A stretch of DNA of 64,000 nt from Candidatus Gracilibacteria bacterium CG17_big_fil_post_rev_8_21_14_2_50_48_13 (GTDB lineage: Bacteria > Patescibacteriota > Gracilibacteria > 1-14-2-50-48-13). The stretch is from positions 61,329-125,328 of the forward strand of contig PFFG01000007.1 of the NCBI GenBank assembly GCA_002783265.1, read 5' to 3'. The position numbers and the translations under genes were made by a program. Every line of letters begins with the position of its first letter. Position 1 is the first letter of the stretch. Below the pieces are notes generated by a model that had not been told where the DNA came from, did no database searches, and saw only the letters and a program-made list of their open reading frames with translations. Shown here in pieces: positions 51,806 to 59,217 of the stretch.

Positions 51806-52897
51806 TTATTTCCCTGACTTTGTGCGATTGTCCAGTTTGCACAACATCTGACAATTTTGTGCGGTAGTTTTCCCGCCTTCGTGCCACGGCGTAATATGAT
51901 CTGCTTCCATTTCATCAAGTGAAAACTCCTTTCGGCACTTTATACAAATACCTTTCTGTCGCTCATACGCTTCGCGCTTCATTTTATCGTTAAAAGCGCG
52001 TATGGAGAGATGCCTTTCTTGTCCTGTAAGAATATAGGGGTAAATGCCTGATTTCTTCGTTACATCCTCATCCTGCATCAACTTCGCAACCTCTGCTTCC
52101 AGTTTCTTTGCGTCTAGTTTCTTCTCTTTGAACTGATTATATAATTCACCCCAATTAACACTCGCCATTTCTTTGCGATGGTTAGGGAACGATTTTCGCA
52201 CCCACGCAATAACATTTTGAAAATACTCCCACAATTCGTTAGCGTTTTGATCATGCTGATGCTTAGCCATGTAGTCCGACACCTCGTCATTGTTGATCCA
52301 CGCAAGTGCAGTTTCTAGATATTCTTGGCGTATCGGTGAACCTGTAAGCAGTGCACCACCATCGTTTGCCAAAAGATAAGCAGCACAATTTGATTTACTA
52401 AACTTAAGCTTTGCATCCGAAAGCCAAGGACCTGTGTAAACAGCATTACGCAACTCTTGATCTGTCAATTTTTCACCAGCAATGTTAATGGTCTTAAACC
52501 AATCTAGTCGCTCCTTGTCTGTACCTTCGCAAAAATAGATCATCAACTCGTATGCAAGTATTTGCTCTTGCTCCTCCTTTGCAAGATTATGAAAAAAACG
52601 ATTCTCTAGGGAAAAGTCTCCATTAACGTATTGCCCAAGACTAATAGTGCGCTGCTGGCCATCCAACACTTCATAGCCACCATCATCGCGTACCATCCAA
52701 TACATCACATTGAGCGGAAATCCTTTTTTCACGGTATCGAGAACTGCATCGCGTTGTTTTTCTTTATATACAAATTCACGCTGATACTTCGGACGAACAT
52801 CGAGATTACCATCATATGCGACAACGCCTTCTTCGGCGCTATCCTTAAAGCCGCTAACAACATCGCGAATTTTTATTCTTTGCAGTTCAATTTTCAT
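51806..52897 (-). CDS. DUF262-HNH endonuclease
   Basis: 363 aa. The N-terminal DUF262 (ParB/GmrS-like NTPase) domain shows YQREFVY and the VLDGQQRT motif (about 78-84). The C-terminal HNH nuclease has the zinc pair CIKC, the catalytic ADHITPWHEGG (about 333) and NCQMLC. Such proteins act as restriction enzymes, some of them type IV or modification-sensitive. It lies 2 bases downstream of the EcoRI-type methyltransferase gene and is probably its partner nuclease. Confidence 0.93.
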   Translation of the reverse strand: MKIELQRIKIRDVVSGFKDSAEEGVVAYDGNLDVRPKYQREFVYKEKQRDAVLDTVKKGFPLNVMYWMVRDDGGYEVLDGQQRTISLGQYVNGDFSLENRFFHNLAKEEQEQILAYELMIYFCEGTDKERLDWFKTINIAGEKLTDQELRNAVYTGPWLSDAKLKFSKSNCAAYLLANDGGALLTGSPIRQEYLETALAWINNDEVSDYMAKHQHDQNANELWEYFQNVIAWVRKSFPNHRKEMASVNWGELYNQFKEKKLDAKKLEAEVAKLMQDEDVTKKSGIYPYILTGQERHLSIRAFNDKMKREAYERQKGICIKCRKEFSLDEMEADHITPWHEGGKTTAQNCQMLCKLDNRTKSGK

Positions 52898-52899
52898 AA

Positions 52900-53976
52900 T
52901 TATTTATTGATAAGTTTATTTCTTATAAAAAGTCTTTTGAATGTTTCCTTGCCATTCAAAAAGGATCCCCGACCAAATATCCCTTTCGGGTCTTGATCTA
53001 CGCCACGATTCGAGCCAACAATTTCAAATTGCTTAGGATTATAACGGTCAAGAAAAGTAACAGGAACACCCATCACTCCGTCATAATCCATTGGAATATC
53101 TAGAAACCTCGGTACTTCAATCGCGTCATAGTTGTCGTATTTTCGGTATTGGTCTGACGAGTATTTTTTATATAAGATCAGTTCTTCGTGGCGTTTAGTG
53201 GTATCCATGTTTGTAAACCAAACAATACTTCCCATGCTGAAATATTTTGTTCCATTTTCAATCTTAATTCTTGATTCTGTTGGTATTTCATAATCATCTG
53301 GAACCTGAAACCATTTCGTTCCGCCATTATCATAGCCAAGCCACATCTTATTGTCTTTGATAAATTTGAAGATTTCCTTATAAATTATAGCATTCTGATT
53401 GCCGAGGATGAGAAATTTCTTATTGTGATCCATTAGTTGCGCAACATATTCACGAAAAAGTGAAAAAGGTGGGTTGGTCACCACAATATCTGCTTGCTTT
53501 AACAGCTCTATGCTCTCCTTAGTTCTAAAGTCACCATCCCCTTTTAACGGACCCCACTCATTGTTTTTATTAGCTTTAAGCTGTTCAGCAATATCTCGCA
53601 AATCAAAAGCTCCATCACCATCCATGTCGTGCACTTCATTGATAATGAATTTGTTGGCGGTCACCTTTGGTCGCCCCTTTCGAGCTGGCTGAATCTCAAC
53701 ATCACCAAATAAGCCGAGTTGAGTATTTGCTATTGGAGAAGGTTTGTAGCTAGTAGCAATAAGCCTCTTCAATCCAAGCGCATTAAAATTTGCCGCAAAA
53801 TACTTAAAAAAGTTGCTCTCAAATGGGTCATCGCAATTCAAATACACCACCTTGTCACCAAACTGACTCTTATAATGTTTCAACTCCTTTTCAATATCAA
53901 CAAGCTGAGTATAAAATTCATCTTTTTTCCCTTTTAGGGCTTTATTTAAATTTTTATTAAGTGATTTATCAGCCAT
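52900..53976 (-). CDS. EcoRI-type adenine-specific DNA methyltransferase
   Basis: 358 aa. The amino-methyltransferase motif IV reads IVVTNPPFSLFREY (about 164-177). The KDEFYTQ and NCDDPFESNFFKYF segments near the N-terminus and GLKRLIATSY (AdoMet-binding side) are typical of the EcoRI-methylase family, though here the nuclease partner is of another type. It presumably methylates adenine in the recognition site, protecting host DNA. It starts 4 bases after the XRE regulator stop and ends 2 bases before the nuclease, so all three are co-transcribed. Confidence 0.93.
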   Translation of the reverse strand: MADKSLNKNLNKALKGKKDEFYTQLVDIEKELKHYKSQFGDKVVYLNCDDPFESNFFKYFAANFNALGLKRLIATSYKPSPIANTQLGLFGDVEIQPARKGRPKVTANKFIINEVHDMDGDGAFDLRDIAEQLKANKNNEWGPLKGDGDFRTKESIELLKQADIVVTNPPFSLFREYVAQLMDHNKKFLILGNQNAIIYKEIFKFIKDNKMWLGYDNGGTKWFQVPDDYEIPTESRIKIENGTKYFSMGSIVWFTNMDTTKRHEELILYKKYSSDQYRKYDNYDAIEVPRFLDIPMDYDGVMGVPVTFLDRYNPKQFEIVGSNRGVDQDPKGIFGRGSFLNGKETFKRLFIRNKLINK

Positions 53977-53980
53977 ATGT

Positions 53981-54187
53981 TTATTTTGTTAATTCATCAA
54001 GCGTAACCCCTAACCCTGTGGCAATCTTCTTTACGGTATCTAGCGTCGGATTGGTTACCGTATCCGACTCAATTTTAATCAAGGTCGGGTATGGTATATC
54101 CGCCTTTTTCGCGAGCTCATCCTGCGTCAAATCCTTCTTCGCTCGCCAAGCTCTAATTTTTTGTCCAATTGTTTGTTTTTTGGTCAT
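53981..54187 (-). CDS. XRE-family HTH regulator (C-protein-like)
   Basis: 68 aa from the ATG at 54187; upstream in-frame starts run into non-coding sequence. The helix-turn-helix is LTQDELAKKADIPYPTLIKIES (about 22-43 overall), followed by a stabilising helix pair and ending VTLDELTK. Size and position at the head of the methylase-nuclease genes match control (C) proteins of restriction-modification systems, which delay nuclease expression. No C-box was searched in detail. Confidence 0.88.
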   Translation of the reverse strand: MTKKQTIGQKIRAWRAKKDLTQDELAKKADIPYPTLIKIESDTVTNPTLDTVKKIATGLGVTLDELTK

Positions 54188-54447
54188 AAAAGACATGTAA
54201 TCTATGGTTAGTTGTATTATAGCGCGCATGGCAAAATTTACAAGAGATCTGCTTAACGTTCGAACCACGAACCAAAAGGTCTTTGCCCTTTAATCTAAGC
54301 CACTTTTCTTTCTTGTCTTCCTCCGAAAAGCCAAATGGTCTCCCCAAAGTTCGAACCGCATACACATCAACAAAACCGCCAACATATACAATAAACAAGC
54401 GCTTGCCGCGCAAAACAAAAATCCCTCCGTTCAGGAGAGATGTTTGA
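54188..54447. other. 260-base non-coding region between the defence module and the tRNA
   Basis: It holds the right 23-bp repeat (54258-54280) and a further GTTCGAACC (54349-54357). An 86-codon minus-strand reading frame crosses it but has no ribosome site or recognisable product. The upstream control region of the XRE gene must lie at its left end. Confidence 0.6.
54258..54280 (+). repeat. Right copy of the imperfect 23-bp direct repeat
   Basis: GTTCGAACC, ACG, AACCAAAAGGT; matches the left copy at 48611-48633 in 20 of 23 positions and in the same orientation. A likely remnant of insertion of the 5.6-kb defence module. It stands about 170 bases from tRNA-Ile2. Confidence 0.7.
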
Positions 54448-54523
54448 TGGTGGGCCCAGCTGGGTTTGAACCAGCGACCAATCGGTTATGAGCCGACTGC
54501 TCTAACCACTGAGCTATGGGCCC
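54448..54523 (-). tRNA. tRNA-Ile2 (CAT anticodon, lysidine-modified type), CCA encoded
   Basis: On the minus strand: acceptor GGGCCCA pairs with TGGGCCC, D arm GCTCAGTGGTTAGAGC, anticodon stem GTCGG/CCGAT with loop CTCATAA, and T arm GCTGGTTCAAACCCAGC, then A and an encoded CCA. The anticodon CAT fits Met or Ile2. The D arm, TGGTCGCTGGTTCAA segment and GC-rich acceptor match tRNA-Ile2 (read by TilS-modified lysidine) rather than initiator (no three G-C pairs in the anticodon stem) or elongator Met. Confidence 0.88.
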
Positions 54524-54591
54524 GTGACCACATGAAAATGTAATGGCACGAGCGAAAAAATGCAAGGTGAAGCGAAGGATCCTCTGACGTT

Positions 54592-54825
54592 TTATCGCAC
54601 CGGATCTTCCCCGCCCTTTGCCCACGGGTGGCAGCGCAGTACGCGCCACAATGCCATGACGGAGCCCCGAAGGCTGCCATATTTTTCCAGTGCCCCAATG
54701 GCGTACATCGAGCAGGTAGGATGAAACCGGCAGTACCCCTGTGGGTGCCACTGCCGGAAATATCCATGATCAGGTGAAAGAGTTCGCTGATATAGGCGAA
54801 TAAACCAAATAAGGAGGCCGCGCAT
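54592..54825 (-). CDS. yidD: YidD, membrane protein insertion efficiency factor
   Basis: 77 aa. It assists YidC-mediated membrane protein insertion at the inner membrane. The amphipathic N-terminal helix [18 protein letters not shown] is followed by the family signature [15 protein letters not shown] and [14 protein letters not shown], with all three conserved cysteines. It starts 3 bases after the FecR-domain gene, an unusual neighbour (yidD is usually with rnpA and yidC). Confidence 0.95.
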   Translation of the reverse strand: MRGLLIWFIRLYQRTLSPDHGYFRQWHPQGYCRFHPTCSMYAIGALEKYGSLRGSVMALWRVLRCHPWAKGGEDPVR

Positions 54826-54827
54826 CC

Positions 54828-56543
54828 TTATTTTGGTGTCGAGGTTAAGACAGGTCGCGTCGTGGGCGTTGTGGTTGTGGTCGTCGTACGTACGGGTGCT
54901 GGCACCAGCGTCGTAGTTGATGTGTTCGTATTCGTAGGTTTCACCGTCGTTGTTGTCGTTGTCGTCGTCGTTGTTGTCGTTGGTTTGACAGCCGTGTTGG
55001 TATTGGTTTGCTTCACCGTATTCGTGTTGGTATTCACCTTCACGGCCGTATTCGTATTCGTGTTCGTTCGTCGAGCTGTATTCGTATTCAGATTCGCGTT
55101 CCTCTGTTCTACATTCACATTCGCGTTTTCCACCAAAGGCTCTGCATTCATATTGTCGTTGATGTTCGCGTTGACGTTGTCGTTGGCATTTTCAAGCGCG
55201 TCCTGCATATAGAGCTGCCGTCTCAAAGATTGTACCCCTGACGTCGTGCTTGGCATCATACTTTCCATACGCTCCGCAACACGATCAAAGAGCTCGCGCT
55301 CTGCAGGCGTCGCTGTCTCGAGCAGTGGATTCTGATATTTTTCATCCCCACGCACCATTGTGAGAATTTCTTCAACCTGGCGTTCCTTTCCTGCCTCTGC
55401 CTGATCAAGAGCCACAAACATTTCACGGCGAAGTGCATGTTTCAGAGCGTCATTGTCTCCCTTTGGCAACAGAGCAAGGCGTGCCCGAGCAAGTGCCTGC
55501 CTTGTGAGGAACGTTGTATCATCTACTCCTGCACTAAAGAGCACCGCCGCATGCATCGTTACACGAGAACGAAGGGCTTCCCGGAGCGTGTTATCATCTC
55601 CCGCTGCATTCAACAATGCAGGCACAAGCTGTTCGTAAAACTCCGTCAAATCTGCGAGGCGCACTGTATCCTCCGACTCTTCCGCAGAAATCATCTCCTT
55701 CACCAGTAAGTCGAGCATCGATCCAAGCTCCTGCTCACGCTCCGCAGAAGTTCCCTGTTTTTCCAGTACGGTCTTCAAGAATTCTTCCTTATCAGGAAGC
55801 TTTCCACTGTTGGCCATCTTTTCCATAAAGAGCGTTCGGCGCTTCGTGTTCACATCTGCAAGATATGCAGTATCCTTTTGCTCACTTTCTGTGATAAATT
55901 CGTTCATAAGTGAACCGGTGGCTGCTTTTTCCATAGTTGTTCCACGGATCACGGCTCCTTCACCCGCCAACAGTACCTCTCGCTTTTCCGCCCCCGTGAC
56001 CATAAGATCAATTCCATGTTCCATAGGGAGCATAACAACACCCGTCGCGGATACTGCCGTATACAGCGCCGTTCCTCGAATACCCGCCACGGTATTCTGC
56101 GTGCGTACCTGCATGGAAGAATCATCATGCACCACGTTCAGCACCTTTGTCCACGCCTGCCCCGTGCGCACTTCCAGTTCATTTGTCACAGCTCCCGTTG
56201 TTTCATTCGTTGCTGCCTTGGCAATCACTACCTCTGTTCCACCAGCAAGGCGAGTAATAGAGCCATCCGTCCATAGCAAATTTGCCTTTGCAGACGTTTC
56301 TACCCGCACTGTATCGCCTTCCTTCAAGTCCAGGGATGCAGTGACTGCAATGCTATCCGCATCTTTCCGCAGCACCGTCGCCTGCCCCGCCGTGACTTCC
56401 AGCTGCATGGGTATATCCAAAACATTTGTCGCTACGAGTTCTGCCTGTGCAGGAGTACCCGCTGGCACCAGCATCTTCCAAGCAAGTACACCCACTACCG
56501 CCACAAACAACAAGCCAAAGAGGCTAACAAGAACTTTTTTCAT
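54828..56543 (-). CDS. Membrane-anchored FecR-domain protein with Asn/Thr-rich tail
   Basis: 571 aa from the ATG at 56543 (a GTG 12 bases upstream is possible). A membrane anchor (about 3-22) is followed by a FecR-like beta domain (about 45-215; [19 protein letters not shown] and [17 protein letters not shown]). A helical middle (220-440) has a heptad feel. The last 120 residues are low complexity: alternating Asn-containing dipeptides ([16 protein letters not shown]), then a run of twelve threonines and a Thr/Pro tail. The tail is extracellular by topology and may be a glycosylated or wall-spanning stalk. The DNA beneath it is a repeat prone to slippage. Confidence 0.85.
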   Translation of the reverse strand: MKKVLVSLFGLLFVAVVGVLAWKMLVPAGTPAQAELVATNVLDIPMQLEVTAGQATVLRKDADSIAVTASLDLKEGDTVRVETSAKANLLWTDGSITRLAGGTEVVIAKAATNETTGAVTNELEVRTGQAWTKVLNVVHDDSSMQVRTQNTVAGIRGTALYTAVSATGVVMLPMEHGIDLMVTGAEKREVLLAGEGAVIRGTTMEKAATGSLMNEFITESEQKDTAYLADVNTKRRTLFMEKMANSGKLPDKEEFLKTVLEKQGTSAEREQELGSMLDLLVKEMISAEESEDTVRLADLTEFYEQLVPALLNAAGDDNTLREALRSRVTMHAAVLFSAGVDDTTFLTRQALARARLALLPKGDNDALKHALRREMFVALDQAEAGKERQVEEILTMVRGDEKYQNPLLETATPAERELFDRVAERMESMMPSTTSGVQSLRRQLYMQDALENANDNVNANINDNMNAEPLVENANVNVEQRNANLNTNTARRTNTNTNTAVKVNTNTNTVKQTNTNTAVKPTTTTTTTTTTTTVKPTNTNTSTTTLVPAPVRTTTTTTTPTTRPVLTSTPK

Positions 56544-56609
56544 AGAAGGAGACACAAATAGAATGACACGCGGAAGCTCCGCTAGCCCTATAGTAGCAGG
56601 ATGCCTCGC

Positions 56610-57071
56610 CTACGCAAGGCGCAGTGCATACAAAAACGCGCCCCCGCTGACTGCCACATTCAGTGAGTCTTTATGCCCCAACATGGGCAAGTGCACAACC
56701 GCATCAGCTAGTGCTAGTGCCTCCGCATGCACCCCCTCCTTTTCATTACCAAAAATACAGGCAACACGGCTTTCCTTGGTGAGGGTCGGGAGAAAGGTGC
56801 GAAGATCCATACTCGCATCATTTTTTTCCACTGCTACGAGCAAATAGCCTTCCGCCCGCAGGTGGTGCATGGCCTCCACAATAGTCTCAAAATGCCGCCA
56901 CGGCACGTGTTCTTCCGCAGAAAGAGCGGTTTTACTGATTTCCTTGCGGGGAGGCGTGGCCGTATAGCCCGTTAAAATAAGCTCCCGCACCCCCGCGCCA
57001 TCACAGGTGCGAAAGAAAGAACCCACATTATACATACTCCGCAACTGATCCAACACCACAACAATTTCCAT
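56610..57071 (-). CDS. TrmH/SpoU-family RNA 2'-O-methyltransferase
   Basis: 153 aa, short form without a substrate-binding extension, typical of TrmL-like proteins. The three knot motifs are NVGSFFRTCDGAG (motif 1), CIFGNEKEGV (motif 2) and LPMLGHKDSLNVAVSGG (motif 3). It methylates ribose in tRNA or rRNA; target unknown. It overlaps the recG stop codon by one base, so the two are translated together. Confidence 0.93.
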   Translation of the reverse strand: MEIVVVLDQLRSMYNVGSFFRTCDGAGVRELILTGYTATPPRKEISKTALSAEEHVPWRHFETIVEAMHHLRAEGYLLVAVEKNDASMDLRTFLPTLTKESRVACIFGNEKEGVHAEALALADAVVHLPMLGHKDSLNVAVSGGAFLYALRLA

Positions 57072-59122
57072 TATTCAGGAATATAAGACGTATCTCCATC
57101 AATTAAACGCTTCAGTACAGGCATTGTGTTCAAATCGAGATCTTTTTCAAGGATTTCTTCAGCCAGTTCTCTTGCCTCCACAATCAGGGGCAAATCCGTG
57201 AGGCTTGCAACGCGCAAATCAGGCACACCGCTCTGGCGGATACCATAGACTTCCCCTGGCCCTCTCAGTTCTAAATCGATTTCTGAGAGACGGAACCCAT
57301 CCGCATATTTTTCCATGGCTTTGAGGCGCTGACTCTGCCCTTTCTGCGATGAATCTGTGGCGAGAAAACAATAGGATTGCGCCTCACCACGCCCGACACG
57401 CCCACGAAACTGATGCAACTGCGAGAGACCAAAACGCTCGGCACCTTCGATAACAATCGTCGATGCGTTGGGGATATCCACGCCCACTTCAATAACACTG
57501 GTGGAAACAAGAATATCAAACTTTCTGTCTTTAAAGCTGGTCATAATCTGCTCCTTTTCCTCTGCTTTCATTTTGCCGTGTAGAAGCCCAATTTTCAGTT
57601 CCGGAAAAATATGTTCCTGCAAAAAGGCATATTCCTTCGTAACAGCACGCACATCTTCCAGTTTCTCCGATTCATCAATGAGGGGACAAATGACAAACGC
57701 CTGACGTCCTTTGCGCACCTGATCCTCCAGAAAGTAATACATTTTCTGACGATCTTGCGGGTTCACAAGCCGCGTGATGATTGTTTTGCGACCCTTAGGC
57801 ATCTCGCTGATCAACGAAATATCTTGATCCCCATACATGGTGAGCGCAAGGGTGCGGGGAATAGGTGTTGCCGTCATGTGCAACACATGAGGAAATCCGT
57901 GCTGCGCAAGAGTTCGCCGCTGTTCGACACCAAAACGATGTTGTTCATCAATAACCACAAGACCCAGCCGGTGAAACTGCACGTACTCCTGAATTAGCGC
58001 GTGTGTTCCGATCACCACATCCACGGTTCCTTGAGCTAAGCCAAGAGCCGTTGTTTCCTTTTCTTTTTTTGTAAGCGATCCCGCCAGATATTGCACATTC
58101 AGCCCCCAGGGCGCGAGCAGAGCAGTAATACTTTTATAATGCTGACTTGCCAGCACTTCCGTGGGTGCCATAATGGCCGCCTGCACGCCCCCCTTACGAA
58201 TGGCATGGTAGGCACAAAGCACTGCCACCAGTGTTTTCCCTGACCCAACGTCGCCTTCCACCAGACGTTGCATTGGCACATCCCGCTCCATGTCGCGCAA
58301 AATTTGATAGGTCACCAGACGTTGGTGATCCGTCAGCTGAAAAGGGAGCTGTTCCACAAATTCCTTCATAATCTCGGCATCCAGAGGAATGGCCGGCGCA
58401 CATTTCGCAGCGTCCCGTTGAAAGGAGAGTTTTCTGCGCACCCCTGCCAACTGCAACAAAAACAGCTCTTCGAATCCGAGGCGATACCGCGCTCTTTCCA
58501 GCTGCTCTCGTGAGGTAGGCATATGCAGTTCCCGAATTGCCTCCCCACGCCCCATAAGACCTCGCGACTTTCGCACCTCCTCGGGCAGGGTTTCCTCAAA
58601 CAAGAGCGCATGATGCGCCACATCATGCATTTTTTTTCGAAGCCATTCCGTGCTGATCCGATCGATTTCCGGATAGATTGGTGTTATTCCTCCAAAATGC
58701 ACGAGCGACTGCCCCGGCACAAAATATTCAAAGGTGGGCGATTGAAAGGAGAGCATCCGCTGCTCGTATTTCAGTTTCCCTGACAAAATGATGGATTTCC
58801 CCAGAGTCAGCATATTCATGAGATGGGGCTGATTGAACCACACCACTTCCGCCTCGTTGCCTTCTTCATCACGAAAGAGCGCTTTGAGGAGTTTATACCC
58901 TCGTTTCGTTCTGATGTTATCTTTATCCACCAGGATGCCCTGCACCGTAACTGTGTCTTTCAAATTCGCCCGAGCCAAACTCTTTTGAATCGACCGATCC
59001 TCATACGTGCGAGGAAAATAGAGGAGCAAATCTTCCAACGTCGAAAGCCCCGCCTTTTCTAAGGTTTTTAAAAAGTAGGGTGTGGTGGCCAGAACATCGC
59101 GGAGGGGAGTGCCAAGTTTCAT
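57071..59122 (-). CDS. recG: RecG, replication-fork-remodelling DNA helicase
   Basis: 683 aa, normal length. An N-terminal wedge/OB region (about 60-150) includes the RSIQKSLARANLKDTVTVQG segment. Helicase motif I is EGDVGSGKTLVA (about 288), DEQHRFG is the DEAH-box-like motif II (about 390), MTATPIPRTL motif III, and GRVGRGEAQSYC motif VI (about 590). It reverses stalled forks and branch-migrates Holliday junctions. It is coupled to the TrmH-family gene by a one-base overlap. Confidence 0.97.
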   Translation of the reverse strand: MKLGTPLRDVLATTPYFLKTLEKAGLSTLEDLLLYFPRTYEDRSIQKSLARANLKDTVTVQGILVDKDNIRTKRGYKLLKALFRDEEGNEAEVVWFNQPHLMNMLTLGKSIILSGKLKYEQRMLSFQSPTFEYFVPGQSLVHFGGITPIYPEIDRISTEWLRKKMHDVAHHALLFEETLPEEVRKSRGLMGRGEAIRELHMPTSREQLERARYRLGFEELFLLQLAGVRRKLSFQRDAAKCAPAIPLDAEIMKEFVEQLPFQLTDHQRLVTYQILRDMERDVPMQRLVEGDVGSGKTLVAVLCAYHAIRKGGVQAAIMAPTEVLASQHYKSITALLAPWGLNVQYLAGSLTKKEKETTALGLAQGTVDVVIGTHALIQEYVQFHRLGLVVIDEQHRFGVEQRRTLAQHGFPHVLHMTATPIPRTLALTMYGDQDISLISEMPKGRKTIITRLVNPQDRQKMYYFLEDQVRKGRQAFVICPLIDESEKLEDVRAVTKEYAFLQEHIFPELKIGLLHGKMKAEEKEQIMTSFKDRKFDILVSTSVIEVGVDIPNASTIVIEGAERFGLSQLHQFRGRVGRGEAQSYCFLATDSSQKGQSQRLKAMEKYADGFRLSEIDLELRGPGEVYGIRQSGVPDLRVASLTDLPLIVEARELAEEILEKDLDLNTMPVLKRLIDGDTSYIPE

Positions 59123-59175
59123 ACGCGAGGGAAAATATCTACTTGTAGCCTACCGCGTTTACGTTCTCCTGCAAC

Positions 59176-59206
59176 AAAAAAAGGCCCGCAGATTGCGAGC
59201 CTTTTT
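59176..59206 (-). terminator. Terminator of the SLH beta-propeller gene
   Basis: AAAAAGGCCCGC pairs with GCGAGCCTTTTT (one mismatch, 5-base loop). On the minus strand the 3' side continues into a long T-run. It lies 12 bases past the stop codon at 59218 and upstream of the recG start. Confidence 0.85.
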
Positions 59207-59217
59207 CTCAGTCATGT

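Noticed and set aside
54153-54413. 86-aa minus-strand reading frame across the right repeat and XRE gene start
   Set aside because: Crosses the XRE start in another frame, lacks a ribosome site, and its product matches nothing recognised.
54862-55241. Val-rich and other plus-strand reading frames over the FecR gene tail
   Set aside because: They are antisense readings of the Asn/Thr repeat codons.
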